From: Hyphobacterium marinum
Lineage (GTDB): Bacteria > Pseudomonadota > Alphaproteobacteria > Caulobacterales > Maricaulaceae
Reading direction: 5' to 3'
Length of the DNA stretch: 25,051 nt
NCBI RefSeq assembly: GCF_036330325.1
Contig: NZ_JAZDRO010000010.1
Coordinates: 1 to 25,051, forward strand
The notes beneath the pieces were generated by a model that had not been told where the DNA came from, searched no databases, and saw nothing but the letters and a program-made list of their open reading frames with translations. Of the stretch, positions 16,752-24,800 are shown one piece after another; the first letter of the stretch is position 1; each line of letters starts with the position of its first letter. The translations under genes were made by a program, and so were the position numbers.

Positions 16752-19637
16752 TTAGAAGCGGATGGTACCGCCAACGAAGAGACGACGACCCAGGGTGTCG
16801 TACGTCGCCGGCCAGGTGTTGGCCTGTTCCGAAGCGGTCGAACCGAGAACCGGAACATCCGTATCGGTGATGTTGGTGACACCGATCGTGGTCACGAAGT
16901 TCTCGGTGACGTCGTATTGGAACGTCACGTCGAAGTAGTTCGTGGCTTCGATGTTGTCCGACAGGTCGCCAATGAAGCCCTGCGTGGTCGGGTCGGCATC
17001 AACCGCACCGACATGACGCCAGCGGAGCGACGTGGTGAACGGACCGGTATACCAGGACGCCTGCATGGCGTGCTTGTATTCCGGCGTCGGCTCACCGCAG
17101 TCCAGACCATACAGGCCGGCGCAAGCGATGACCGGCGAGGTCGGCGAGTTGGTCGTGTCGTTCACCATGGTGACACCACCATAGTAGCTTAGACCCACTT
17201 CACCCGGCATGCCGATGACGCCAGCGTCGAAGCTGTAGTCAATCCGGAGGTCAACACCTTCAGCTTCCAGAAGACCGATGTTGATGGCCGTCAGGGAAGG
17301 CGTGAAGCCGTTGGCACCCATCTCACCGGTGGCCGGGTTACGGCCGCCCGCCAGAATGGCGCACGAAGAAGCGATGTTCGAGATGTGGCACTCGTTCAGC
17401 AGCGTTTGCAGCGGAACAGTGGTGATCGCGTCCTCGATGGAGATGTTGTAGTAGTCCAGCTGGATGGTCAGACCATCGATGATGTTCGGCGTCGCAACCA
17501 CACCAACGGTGTAGGTGTCGGCCGTTTCAGCACCGAGGTTCGGGTTACCACCGAAGAGCGCTTCCATCTGGCCATTGCCCTGGAAGCCCGTCCCCACATT
17601 GCCCGCCGGAACGCCGGCGTTGATGCAGGACTGGACGTTGGTGGCACCGCTGAACGAACCGAACTGTCCGCCGGAGCACGGGTCTTGCGCACCCGGGAAG
17701 CCGTTGGTCAGCGGAGCGAACAGGTCGTTGACGTTCGGAGCGCGAACCGCACGGTTGAAGTTACCGCGCAGACGGATCTGCTCGTCAACCTGCCAGCCAA
17801 GGCCGATCGCGAAGGTCTCGGTGTTACCGACCGTGTTGTACTCGGACGACCGGAAGGCGAGGTTCAGCGCGAGGCTTTCCATGCCCGGACGGTTCTCCAC
17901 GAGCGGAACTTCCGCCTCGGCGAAGAATTCGTACACGTCGACCACACCCGACACCGGCAGCGACTGGTTGAAGCCGCGAACGTCCGGACCCAGGACCGAG
18001 TCAGGACGGGAATCGGCCTCAGCTTCGCGATATTCGAAACCGAACACGACAGACGGAGCGGTTTCCGCCATCGGCACGGTCAGAACGTCGAGCTGACCGG
18101 CAACCGTTGCGACCGTCTGGAAGGTCTCGATGGTGTCGATTTGCGCGCCGGTACGGCTGATGAAGGCCGCGCCTGCAGCAGAGATCGAGTTCTCGCCACC
18201 GAAGATGTTCACGGTCGGAGCGGTACACCCGCTGGCGATGGCCGTCGGGCCGCCGTCACAGAGCACACCGGCCTGCAGAGCAGAGACCGACAGGTTGCCG
18301 GACTGGATCTGCGAAACCGAAGAGCGCGAGTAGTTCGCAAACACATCGTACGACCAGGCGTCGTTGATGTCGCCGCGCGCACCAAAGACCATCTGGAAGG
18401 AGCTGGTGTCACGCAGTGAGTTCCGCGTGCCGAGCTCCTGGTAACGACGGGACGTACGGATCGTGGCCGTACCGTCGCCATTGTTCGAACCCGCGTCATT
18501 GATCATCAGGTTCCGCAGAACCGGATTGATATTCGGGTTGTCGAGGTTGACCGTCAGCGTCACACCGGCCGGAGTCGGGGCCAGCTGCGAGTCCACGACG
18601 TTGTTGGCATAGATACCACGGCCGTAGAATTCGAGATGCTGGTTGACTTCATAGCTGGCAAAGGCACCGATGTTGTAACGCTCTTGCGGCAGCTGAAGGT
18701 AGTTGGCCGGCGCGTAGTTGTAGAGGTCGGTGACCGGGTCGGCAGCCGTACCGAAGCGCAGACCGCGCAGCGTACCGCCATCCATCCAGAAGCCCGAGCA
18801 AGTGTTGGTGGCACAGCGCGGGTCAATCGCGTTAACTGCAGCGCCATTCAGGCCGAAGTTGGACGACGTGGCACCACGGAAACGGGTACCCGGGATGTTG
18901 GACGAGCCACCTTCGATGAACTGCGTGCCACCAGGGCCCGGATCGAAGAAGGTCAGGCGCGAGAAGTCGCGGTCACCCTGGAAGACAGCTTCACGATTGG
19001 TGTAACCCATCGTGATAACGGCATTGCCGCGGCCATTATCGAAATTGCCGCCCATGACCATCGACGCGGTCGTGATGTCACCATCCAGATCGCCCAGAGA
19101 GGTCTCGTGGGACAGGCTCATCTCGACGCCTTCGAAATCGTCCCGCAGGATGAAGTTCACGACACCTGCAACGGCGTCAGAACCGTACACGGCAGATGCA
19201 CCACCGGTCACGATGTCAATCGACTGGACCATGGCAGCGGGGATGTTGTTCAGGTCGACGACCTGGTTCACACCCGCACCCACAAAACGCATACCGTCAA
19301 CGAGAACGAGCGTCCGCGTGGTGCCGAGGCCGCGAAGGCTGACCGTGGCGGTACCGTTACCAGGGTTGTTGGCGGTCGAGTCAAACGCCGGCACAACTTG
19401 CGGCAGCGTGTTGATGAAGTCTTCTGTGTTGACCGTGTTCACGATCTGCAGCTGTTCGGCCGTCACATTCGTGATCGGGCTCGGTGCAACCGTGTCAGTC
19501 CGCTGAATACGGGAGCCGGTGACGTAAACGACGTCAGCTTCGGCCTCCGCTTCCTGTGCAACCACCGGTGCCGCTGTCATCAGGCCCCCGATGATGGTCC
19601 CCGCCATGAGGCAGGTCTTGAATGAAGTCGATCTCAC
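16752..19637 (-). CDS. TonB-dependent outer-membrane receptor
   Basis: Receptors of this family import scarce substrates across the outer membrane using TonB energy. The product is 961 aa from a GTG start with a GGAGGG ribosome binding site 8 nt upstream; the frame continues to a TTG 15 codons earlier without support. A signal peptide spans about residues 1-27 (cleavage near VVA-QEA). Next come a TonB-box-like DVVYVTGSRI, a plug domain with VSLRGLGTTRTLVLVDGMR and GGASAVYGSDAVAGVVNFIL, then a long beta-barrel ending in FVGGTIRF with the terminal Phe. Five close cysteine pairs in the barrel region suggest disulfide-bonded surface loops. The substrate is not deducible. It lies 279 bp downstream of a sulfotransferase/oxygenase operon and ends at its own terminator. 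Confidence 0.95.
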   Translation of the reverse strand: MRSTSFKTCLMAGTIIGGLMTAAPVVAQEAEAEADVVYVTGSRIQRTDTVAPSPITNVTAEQLQIVNTVNTEDFINTLPQVVPAFDSTANNPGNGTATVSLRGLGTTRTLVLVDGMRFVGAGVNQVVDLNNIPAAMVQSIDIVTGGASAVYGSDAVAGVVNFILRDDFEGVEMSLSHETSLGDLDGDITTASMVMGGNFDNGRGNAVITMGYTNREAVFQGDRDFSRLTFFDPGPGGTQFIEGGSSNIPGTRFRGATSSNFGLNGAAVNAIDPRCATNTCSGFWMDGGTLRGLRFGTAADPVTDLYNYAPANYLQLPQERYNIGAFASYEVNQHLEFYGRGIYANNVVDSQLAPTPAGVTLTVNLDNPNINPVLRNLMINDAGSNNGDGTATIRTSRRYQELGTRNSLRDTSSFQMVFGARGDINDAWSYDVFANYSRSSVSQIQSGNLSVSALQAGVLCDGGPTAIASGCTAPTVNIFGGENSISAAGAAFISRTGAQIDTIETFQTVATVAGQLDVLTVPMAETAPSVVFGFEYREAEADSRPDSVLGPDVRGFNQSLPVSGVVDVYEFFAEAEVPLVENRPGMESLALNLAFRSSEYNTVGNTETFAIGLGWQVDEQIRLRGNFNRAVRAPNVNDLFAPLTNGFPGAQDPCSGGQFGSFSGATNVQSCINAGVPAGNVGTGFQGNGQMEALFGGNPNLGAETADTYTVGVVATPNIIDGLTIQLDYYNISIEDAITTVPLQTLLNECHISNIASSCAILAGGRNPATGEMGANGFTPSLTAINIGLLEAEGVDLRIDYSFDAGVIGMPGEVGLSYYGGVTMVNDTTNSPTSPVIACAGLYGLDCGEPTPEYKHAMQASWYTGPFTTSLRWRHVGAVDADPTTQGFIGDLSDNIEATNYFDVTFQYDVTENFVTTIGVTNITDTDVPVLGSTASEQANTWPATYDTLGRRLFVGGTIRF

Positions 19638-19742
19638 TTCAGTATCCCTCCGAGTTTCAATACTTGCTGGCGGCTGCCCCAACCACGCGCGGTTAAGCCA
19701 TACCCCCTCGTGCGGACGGGTGGAAACGCCCGCCTCTGCGGC

Positions 19743-19772
19743 AAACTAGTCAAAGCATTTGTGACGGGTCAA
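19743..19772 (-). promoter_or_regulatory. Possible promoter of the TonB receptor gene
   Basis: On the minus strand TTGACC (19767-19772) and TAGTTT (19743-19748) are 18 bp apart, about 105 bp upstream of the GTG start. The -35 box is good and the -10 box weak. The hexamer CGTCAC occurs here and again about 60 bp upstream, which might be a regulator half-site. Confidence 0.35.
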
Positions 19773-19825
19773 TGACGCAAGCCCGCCTTACCCCATCCCC
19801 GCTAGCATTTCAGGGCCAGTGTGAC

Positions 19826-19852
19826 GAAATTGCCGCATTTCTGACCAATTTC
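19826..19852. repeat. Inverted repeat upstream of the TonB receptor promoter
   Basis: GAAATTG and CAATTTC form a perfect 7-bp inverted repeat with a 13-bp centre. It lies in the most AT-rich stretch of the window (about 19826-19905), between the TPR-oxygenase stop codon and the receptor. It could be an operator or a weak transcript end; no T-run supports a terminator. Confidence 0.35.
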
Positions 19853-19916
19853 TACGACAGAGCATTATTTTGCTATATTTATCAGTTAATTATGCAATTC
19901 CAATGGGTGGCGCGGA

Positions 19917-21707
19917 TCAGTCCGGCACGAGGTCGAACGGCGCGGTCACCCGCAGCGTGTCTCCCGCGAAGGGTTCGACGCCGTGCCACATATAGGACGG
20001 GAAAAAGATCACACGTCCCGGCTCGGGCTTCAGGTAGCGTTCGGCGGCCATGTCGAGCCCGCGCACCCCGGAAGCGCCCAGACGCAGCCAGCCGGCCCTT
20101 TCGCCGTCCAAGACCGATTGGGGCACAGCCACGTAATAGCAAGCGCTGATCCAGCCCGCAGGATGGACATGATCGACATGACCACCGCCGGAGCGCAACC
20201 GGACCGACCAGGCACCGGTCAGCTTCAGCCGGTTTGACTTCCGCCTGAGGAAAGGATGGGCGGGATCATGGGGTAGCCCCGCAACGAATCGATCCGCAGC
20301 CTCGAGAAGCGAGTCCGCGAGCGCGGCGATCACCGGATCCTTCTCGTTCCAGAGGCGGCCTGGCGACTGTGTGCCGCCATAAAGTGTCTGCTCGAGCGGC
20401 TGTGCCTTCGTCGTATGCAGCTTGGCAATCACCGCTTCCAGTTCCGCATTGAATGCGGCCAGCGAGTCATATCCAGCAGGTGTGCGGATCGTTCCAGCCC
20501 AGGTGAAGCGGTCATAGTCATAGAAGTCGCGATAGGCCGGATCCCCAAGCCCGCGCCAGGCAAGCGCCTTGAGAGCCACATGCTTTTGCAAATGCGCGGC
20601 TTCAGGCTCTTTCCCGAGCAGGGCGAGCGCCCCGGCGAAATCGCTGGCGGCCAAGCGCCCCTCGACCAGCTGATGGCGAATGGCGCAGTTGCGCCCCTCT
20701 GATGCCGCAAAGGCGGCTTCGAGGTCCTCCAGGCCAGCGTGGCCATCGCGCAGTACCCGCCGAATTTCGCCACGCAGCGCCAAGGCCTCGGCATGATCGG
20801 GAGCCCAGCTCAGGGCCTGATCGAGTGCTGCCCGCGCTGTTTCAAGGTCACCGCCCCGGTAAAGAATACGCGCCTTGGCCAGCGCCAGGTCCGGATCAGG
20901 CCGGACGGCCAGTTGAACATCCATGGCTGCGGTCGCGTCCTGCCCGGCACCCGATTCCCAGGCCAGCGACGCCAGCTCCCGGTGAATGTCGACACGCCCG
21001 GGCGCGTGGCGCAGCGCCTCGGCATAGGCGGCGCGAGCGTCTTCGGTCCGGCCCAGCGTGCGCAATGTATTGCCCCGCTGGTAGTGCGCCTCGGCAAATC
21101 CGGGCGCTTCGCGGCAGGCGCGATCAAGTTCCGAGAGCGATTCAGCCAGGCGCCCTGCGTTGCGGCAGACCGCCGCCCGATTGATCCGGACACCGACCGC
21201 ATCGCCACGCAGAGCCAGTGCGCGGTCAAAAGCCGCAATCGCTGCGTCATGCCTTTCAAGCGCTGAAAGCGCATTGCCAAGCCCGTTCAGGGCGGCGAGT
21301 GGGTCGGGCAACCGTTCCGATAGGCCCTGGAACAGCCCGGCAGCCTGCTCATGATCGCCGGTTTCCGACAGCACGATGGCGAAGTTGAATTCGGCATCGG
21401 CAAACCCGGGTTGAATTTGCAGCGACGCCCGGTAGGCCTCGGCCGCGGCCGACAGATTGCCGGCCCGGCGCTCCAGATTGCCCAGATTGCTCAGCACCGC
21501 ATGCGGAGCCGGATGTTTCTTTGCAAGCGAATTAAATTCGGCCCGCCCCTCGTCGAACCGGCCGAGCTGCCCCAGCGCCATGGCCCGCAGGTGCCGGGCC
21601 TCAACATCGCCCGGATGGGTGGCGAGACCGTCCGCCAGCAGTCGTTCGGCCTGCGCGAATTGCCCGGCTTTCATCAGTCCGGCCGCAGACTGCAGGAGCG
21701 CACTCAC
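19917..21707 (-). CDS. TPR protein with C-terminal 2OG-Fe(II) oxygenase domain
   Basis: The 596-aa product has about nine tetratricopeptide-type helix pairs (residues about 1-330), for example LGNLERRAGNLSAAAEAYRA and YQRGNTLRTLGRTEDARAAY. It ends in a domain resembling the putative 2OG-Fe(II) oxygenase family PF13759: a GGTQSPGRLW motif, then HVDHVHP (510-516) and FFPSYMWHGVEP with His575, and Arg586 in DTLRVTAPFD. The histidines fit iron ligands and the arginine fits 2-oxoglutarate binding. Such enzymes hydroxylate or otherwise oxidise a substrate, unknown here. No signal peptide is seen, so it is probably cytoplasmic. The start codon is GTG, 4 bp after the stop codon of the sulfotransferase, with AGGG overlapping that stop, so the two are translationally coupled. 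Confidence 0.85.
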   Translation of the reverse strand: MSALLQSAAGLMKAGQFAQAERLLADGLATHPGDVEARHLRAMALGQLGRFDEGRAEFNSLAKKHPAPHAVLSNLGNLERRAGNLSAAAEAYRASLQIQPGFADAEFNFAIVLSETGDHEQAAGLFQGLSERLPDPLAALNGLGNALSALERHDAAIAAFDRALALRGDAVGVRINRAAVCRNAGRLAESLSELDRACREAPGFAEAHYQRGNTLRTLGRTEDARAAYAEALRHAPGRVDIHRELASLAWESGAGQDATAAMDVQLAVRPDPDLALAKARILYRGGDLETARAALDQALSWAPDHAEALALRGEIRRVLRDGHAGLEDLEAAFAASEGRNCAIRHQLVEGRLAASDFAGALALLGKEPEAAHLQKHVALKALAWRGLGDPAYRDFYDYDRFTWAGTIRTPAGYDSLAAFNAELEAVIAKLHTTKAQPLEQTLYGGTQSPGRLWNEKDPVIAALADSLLEAADRFVAGLPHDPAHPFLRRKSNRLKLTGAWSVRLRSGGGHVDHVHPAGWISACYYVAVPQSVLDGERAGWLRLGASGVRGLDMAAERYLKPEPGRVIFFPSYMWHGVEPFAGDTLRVTAPFDLVPD

Positions 21708-21711
21708 CGCC

Positions 21712-23802
21712 CTACCCGCTTCCGGTCAGTCGCGACCAGAAGCCCCTGCGCTTCGCGGTTTCGGCCACGGTTGTTTCCGCCGTTGCGGCATCTCCAAGCC
21801 AGGCTCCGGTTTCGGGGTCAACGCCGAGAGCAGCGACCGACTCGTTGAAGCCGGCCAGTTGCTCGGCATAGACGCTGGTCGAATCCAGATGGTCAGCCGA
21901 TGGCGGTTTTCGGACCTGGACTGCACTGAACGTCATCACCGTGCGGTCCTGCTTGTAGAATTCGAGGCATTTCCGGCTCCAGCTCAAGCCGGCGCGCGCC
22001 ATCAGGAAGCGCAGCTTGGCTTCGAAATCACTGACGAGATCCTCGTACTGAACGACGGTGAACCGCTTGTCGATCACCGCATCCCAATGCGCGCACAACC
22101 GCGCCTGTTCGGCGTAGTAATGGGCAATGTCTTCCAGATCATGCGCGAAAGGCCAGGCGCGGGAAAAATTCCGCCGGAAGATGGAAAAGGCCGTCTCAAC
22201 CGGCTTGCGGCGAATGTGCAGGATCGGTGCCTCGGGAAACAGCTGCCGGATCAAGCCGGCTGCAAGGAAATTCGACGGCTGCTTGTCGGTGACCCATCGA
22301 GCCCCGTCGAGCCCGAATTCGCGGTGTTGCCCACGATAGCGGTCGCGCCATCCGGCAAGCCGGTCTGCAGGGATCGCACCTCCCGTCCAGGCAGCCTTTC
22401 GGGCCCAGGTCACGAACTCTTCGAAAATGAAGGGCATGGCGCTCAACTCGCCGCCCGGCAGCACGTCGTCATGCGCGGCGATGGCGGCTTCGAGCAGTGT
22501 GGTTCCCGACCGCGGCATGCCAACAATGAAAATTGGCGTCGCGCCGGCATGGTCGTCACCCGCCTCCCCGGCACTGTCCCGGTCAAACGCCGCCATAAGC
22601 CAGTCCGTGCGCCGGTGCTGGGCGTCGCGATCATAGGCCGAAACCACTGCGCCATTGTGCTGTAGTTTCTTGGTCTCATTGGCGCGCGACCAGGTCTCAA
22701 AGGCCTCCGCACGCGCCTTTTGCCGGTGTTTTGCATCGCCGAGCGCGAACAACCCGATAGCCTTCTGGTCCGCGGGAAGATCCGGTCTTGCGAGGGCCGC
22801 TTCCAGCGCGGCGACTTCGTCTTCCGTCAGGCGGCCACCGGACACCTCGCAGAGTTGGCCATACGCTTCGAGATTGCCCGGATCGAGAGCCAGTGTCCGG
22901 CGGCACGCGTCCTCGGCCTTGTCGATCCGGCCTGCGAAAGTGTGAACCCGCGCCAGGCCGAACACGGCCTCGGCACAGTCCGGGTCGATCGCCAGCGCCT
23001 TTCGGAAACAGCCTTCGGCACGGGTGATATCGCGGGCTCCAAGGATGATACGCCCTTGCGCCGCCCAATTCTCCGCGCTGGGGTCTGCCTCGACGACCGG
23101 TTTGAACGCGTTGGCGGCCTTTTTGTAGAATCCCAACTGGCTGAGGGCGAGCGCGCTGGCACTCCGCGCTTCATGATCCTCCGGTTCCGCCGATAGCCAG
23201 GCGTCGGCAAAGTCGCGCATCGCGGTCCAGTCACCCCGGTGGCGCGCCAGCGCTGCCCGCAGGCGCCGCACGTCTGTTGCGCCTGCAAGCCCTCTTGCCT
23301 CGGCCGTGTCGAGTGCAGTTGCGGCCGCGTCGAGATCAGCTGTCTCCATGCGTGCTCCAGCCAGCCGCAACGCGACCGGTCCTGCCGCCGGGTGGTCAGG
23401 ATCGGCGGCAAGGGCGCGAGAGAAGGCATTGGCCGACTCGGTGAAATCCCCGGCCTGACCGGCCAGGTCACCCAGGCGTCCCCAGACGTCGAACCGCTCC
23501 GGGGCCAGTTCGCCGGCGCGCCGCGCCGCTGCCAGAGCACCGTCCAGATCGCCCGCCCCCTGCCGCTCGACAGACCGGTAGAGATACAGCGATGCGAGGC
23601 CGGGATTAGCGGCTTCGGCCTTGTCGAGCCAGTCCCGCCCCGCGCCAGAATCGCCGCGTTCGATGGCACAGATACCAAGGATTGCCATGGCTTCTGCATT
23701 GCCACCCTCTTCGGCCAGCACGGCCTGGCAGAGCGCTTCGGCTCCGGCGAAATCGTCGGCCAGACGGCGCTGGGCCGCCTCCTGCAGGCGGGGGTCGCTC
23801 AT
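21712..23802 (-). CDS. TPR-containing sulfotransferase
   Basis: The 696-aa product combines a long TPR array (residues about 1-380, e.g. YGQLCEV and LGARDITRAEGCFRKALAID) with a C-terminal sulfotransferase domain (Sulfotransfer_3 type). The PAPS 5'-phosphosulfate loop is PIFIVGMPRSGTTLLE (423-438). DKQPSNFLAAGLI (506-518) and ILHIRRKPVETAFSIF (527-542) fit the downstream substrate and 3'-phosphate regions. The enzyme should transfer sulfate from PAPS to a protein, glycan or lipid; the closest known logic is tyrosylprotein sulfotransferase, but the substrate is unproven. There is no signal peptide. Its ATG overlaps the stop codon of the upstream oxygenase by 4 bp (ATGA), so the genes form an operon. 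Confidence 0.9.
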   Translation of the reverse strand: MSDPRLQEAAQRRLADDFAGAEALCQAVLAEEGGNAEAMAILGICAIERGDSGAGRDWLDKAEAANPGLASLYLYRSVERQGAGDLDGALAAARRAGELAPERFDVWGRLGDLAGQAGDFTESANAFSRALAADPDHPAAGPVALRLAGARMETADLDAAATALDTAEARGLAGATDVRRLRAALARHRGDWTAMRDFADAWLSAEPEDHEARSASALALSQLGFYKKAANAFKPVVEADPSAENWAAQGRIILGARDITRAEGCFRKALAIDPDCAEAVFGLARVHTFAGRIDKAEDACRRTLALDPGNLEAYGQLCEVSGGRLTEDEVAALEAALARPDLPADQKAIGLFALGDAKHRQKARAEAFETWSRANETKKLQHNGAVVSAYDRDAQHRRTDWLMAAFDRDSAGEAGDDHAGATPIFIVGMPRSGTTLLEAAIAAHDDVLPGGELSAMPFIFEEFVTWARKAAWTGGAIPADRLAGWRDRYRGQHREFGLDGARWVTDKQPSNFLAAGLIRQLFPEAPILHIRRKPVETAFSIFRRNFSRAWPFAHDLEDIAHYYAEQARLCAHWDAVIDKRFTVVQYEDLVSDFEAKLRFLMARAGLSWSRKCLEFYKQDRTVMTFSAVQVRKPPSADHLDSTSVYAEQLAGFNESVAALGVDPETGAWLGDAATAETTVAETAKRRGFWSRLTGSG

Positions 23803-24566
23803 GCCGCCCCTCCTGCAGGCGGGTCGTCGCGCAGCCAGCCCGTGATCTGGAAACGGCCATCCCCGGCAAAGGGCGAAACCGCGCTGACCGAATGAATGCG
23901 CCGCCCGTCAAAGATGGACAGCACGTTGAAACGTGGCAGGAAGGCGCGCTCGATGTCCTTGTTGCCGTCAAGCAGCATCAGGAGACCGCCCCAGTCCGGC
24001 TCCCAGCGCTTGGTAAAGCCCAGCGTGTAGGCGGCGCGGCGTTCATTGTCGTGACCTTCATCGACATGTCGGGTCAGGAAATTCCCCCGCGCATAGAAGG
24101 TCGCCTGCGCGTCCGCCTTGGTAATCGCGTCAACACCGATCACGCGGCGGCCGAAATCGAGAAAGTCCGGCGAATTGAGAAACTCCGTCAGCGCGTGGAT
24201 CGGGTGGCCCGCATCCCAGCCTGACGTATAGGCCTCGATCATCGGATAGGCGTTGTAGAGATAGCCGTAATTGTCACGGGCCCGCTCCATCACCCTGGCA
24301 AGGCGCGCGGAAAAAGCTTCGCGACCCATCTGCGCAATATCGGCCTGGGTCAGACGCGCGACACTTTCCCCGCCTGGCGCTGACGGATCGGCCTCGGCAA
24401 AGACCAGCCGCCAGTTCAGCGCGCCGCGCAGGACCGCCTCGATCTCGTCGGCGAGTTCGGGCTCAAATATGTCGGGGATCTGGACCAGCTTGTCGCGCGC
24501 ATAGGCCTGCGCCCACCGCTCGGGATCGGCGGCCGGATTGAGACGAAGTTCCAGCGTTTGCGTCAT
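23799..24566 (-). CDS. 2OG-Fe(II) oxygenase (prolyl-hydroxylase-like)
   Basis: The 255-aa product has the double-stranded beta-helix iron site: His167 and Asp169 in LTRHVDEGHD, His225 in RRIHSVSAVS and the 2-oxoglutarate-binding Arg238 in GRFQITGWLR. The N-terminal region (KLVQIPDIFEPELADEIEAV) is typical of small P4H/Ofd1-like oxygenases (PF13640 type). It should use O2 and 2-oxoglutarate to hydroxylate a side chain, probably on a protein or peptide (inference). No signal peptide or membrane segment is seen. It is the first gene of the operon, 98 bp downstream of the tuf terminator, with no strong ribosome binding site, and overlaps the sulfotransferase gene by 4 bp. Confidence 0.9.
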   Translation of the reverse strand: MTQTLELRLNPAADPERWAQAYARDKLVQIPDIFEPELADEIEAVLRGALNWRLVFAEADPSAPGGESVARLTQADIAQMGREAFSARLARVMERARDNYGYLYNAYPMIEAYTSGWDAGHPIHALTEFLNSPDFLDFGRRVIGVDAITKADAQATFYARGNFLTRHVDEGHDNERRAAYTLGFTKRWEPDWGGLLMLLDGNKDIERAFLPRFNVLSIFDGRRIHSVSAVSPFAGDGRFQITGWLRDDPPAGGAA

Positions 24567-24594
24567 GTCGAAATATGGCCCGTCTTTAATCGCG

Positions 24595-24609
24595 TTGCCT
24601 CACAGGCAA
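24595..24609. repeat. Inverted repeat (TTGCC-N5-GGCAA) before the oxygenase operon
   Basis: TTGCCT and AGGCAA form a perfect 6-bp inverted repeat with a 3-bp centre, about 30 nt upstream of the first gene of the oxygenase-sulfotransferase operon. A similar dyad occurs at 24652-24667. Candidate operator or leader hairpin. Confidence 0.4.
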
Positions 24610-24651
24610 GGACGGGGCCAGTGGTAATCACGCCCTCTTGAGGTGTCCAGA

Positions 24652-24667
24652 TTGCCCCCTGCGGCAA
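24652..24667. repeat. Second TTGCC-N6-GGCAA dyad
   Basis: TTGCC and GGCAA form a 5-bp inverted repeat next to the T-run of the tuf terminator. With the dyad at 24595-24609 it gives two similar palindromes in the 98-bp region that must hold the operon promoter. Confidence 0.3.
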
Positions 24668-24703
24668 AAACGAAAACGGCGGACCTCGTGAGAGGCCCGC
24701 CGC
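24665..24703 (-). terminator. Rho-independent terminator after tuf
   Basis: GGCGGGCCTC and GAGGTCCGCC (24692-24701 with 24678-24687) form a 10-bp stem with one G-U pair and a 4-nt loop on the minus strand, followed by GTTTTCGTTTTT. It ends the tuf transcript before the accessory operon. Confidence 0.92.
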
Positions 24704-24737
24704 TTCCTGAGTGCGTCAGTCAAGTGGACCTGAAGGT

Positions 24738-24776
24738 CTACTCGATGATTTTCGACACGACGCCGGCACCGCCCAC
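24738..24776 (-). pseudogene. Second copy of the EF-Tu C-terminal codons (tuf tail remnant)
   Basis: On the minus strand this segment reads VGGAGVVSKIIE-stop, almost the same as the true EF-Tu end TVGAGVVSKIIE-stop that closes 36 bp upstream of it. The codons differ at many third positions (for example GCC for GCT, TCG for TCC, AAA for AAG, TAG for TAA), so it is not a fresh slippage duplication. No start codon or ribosome binding site belongs to it. It looks like the leftover 3' end of a different tuf allele, perhaps after gene conversion or replacement; that origin is inferred. Confidence 0.6.
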
Positions 24777-24796
24777 GTTCGCGGTTTCCGCGAACG
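24776..24796. repeat. 9-bp inverted repeat between tuf and its tail remnant
   Basis: CGTTCGCGG and CCGCGAACG are perfectly complementary around a 3-nt centre. The element sits exactly between the true tuf stop region and the second tail copy, and no T-run follows it. It may be a small palindromic insert or an mRNA-stabilising hairpin. Confidence 0.6.
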
Positions 24797-24800
24797 GACC

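Noticed and set aside
19638..19682. TTG start giving a 976-aa TonB receptor
   Set aside because: The GTG at 19637 has a GGAGGG site at good spacing and makes a clean signal peptide; the extra 15 residues would disrupt it.
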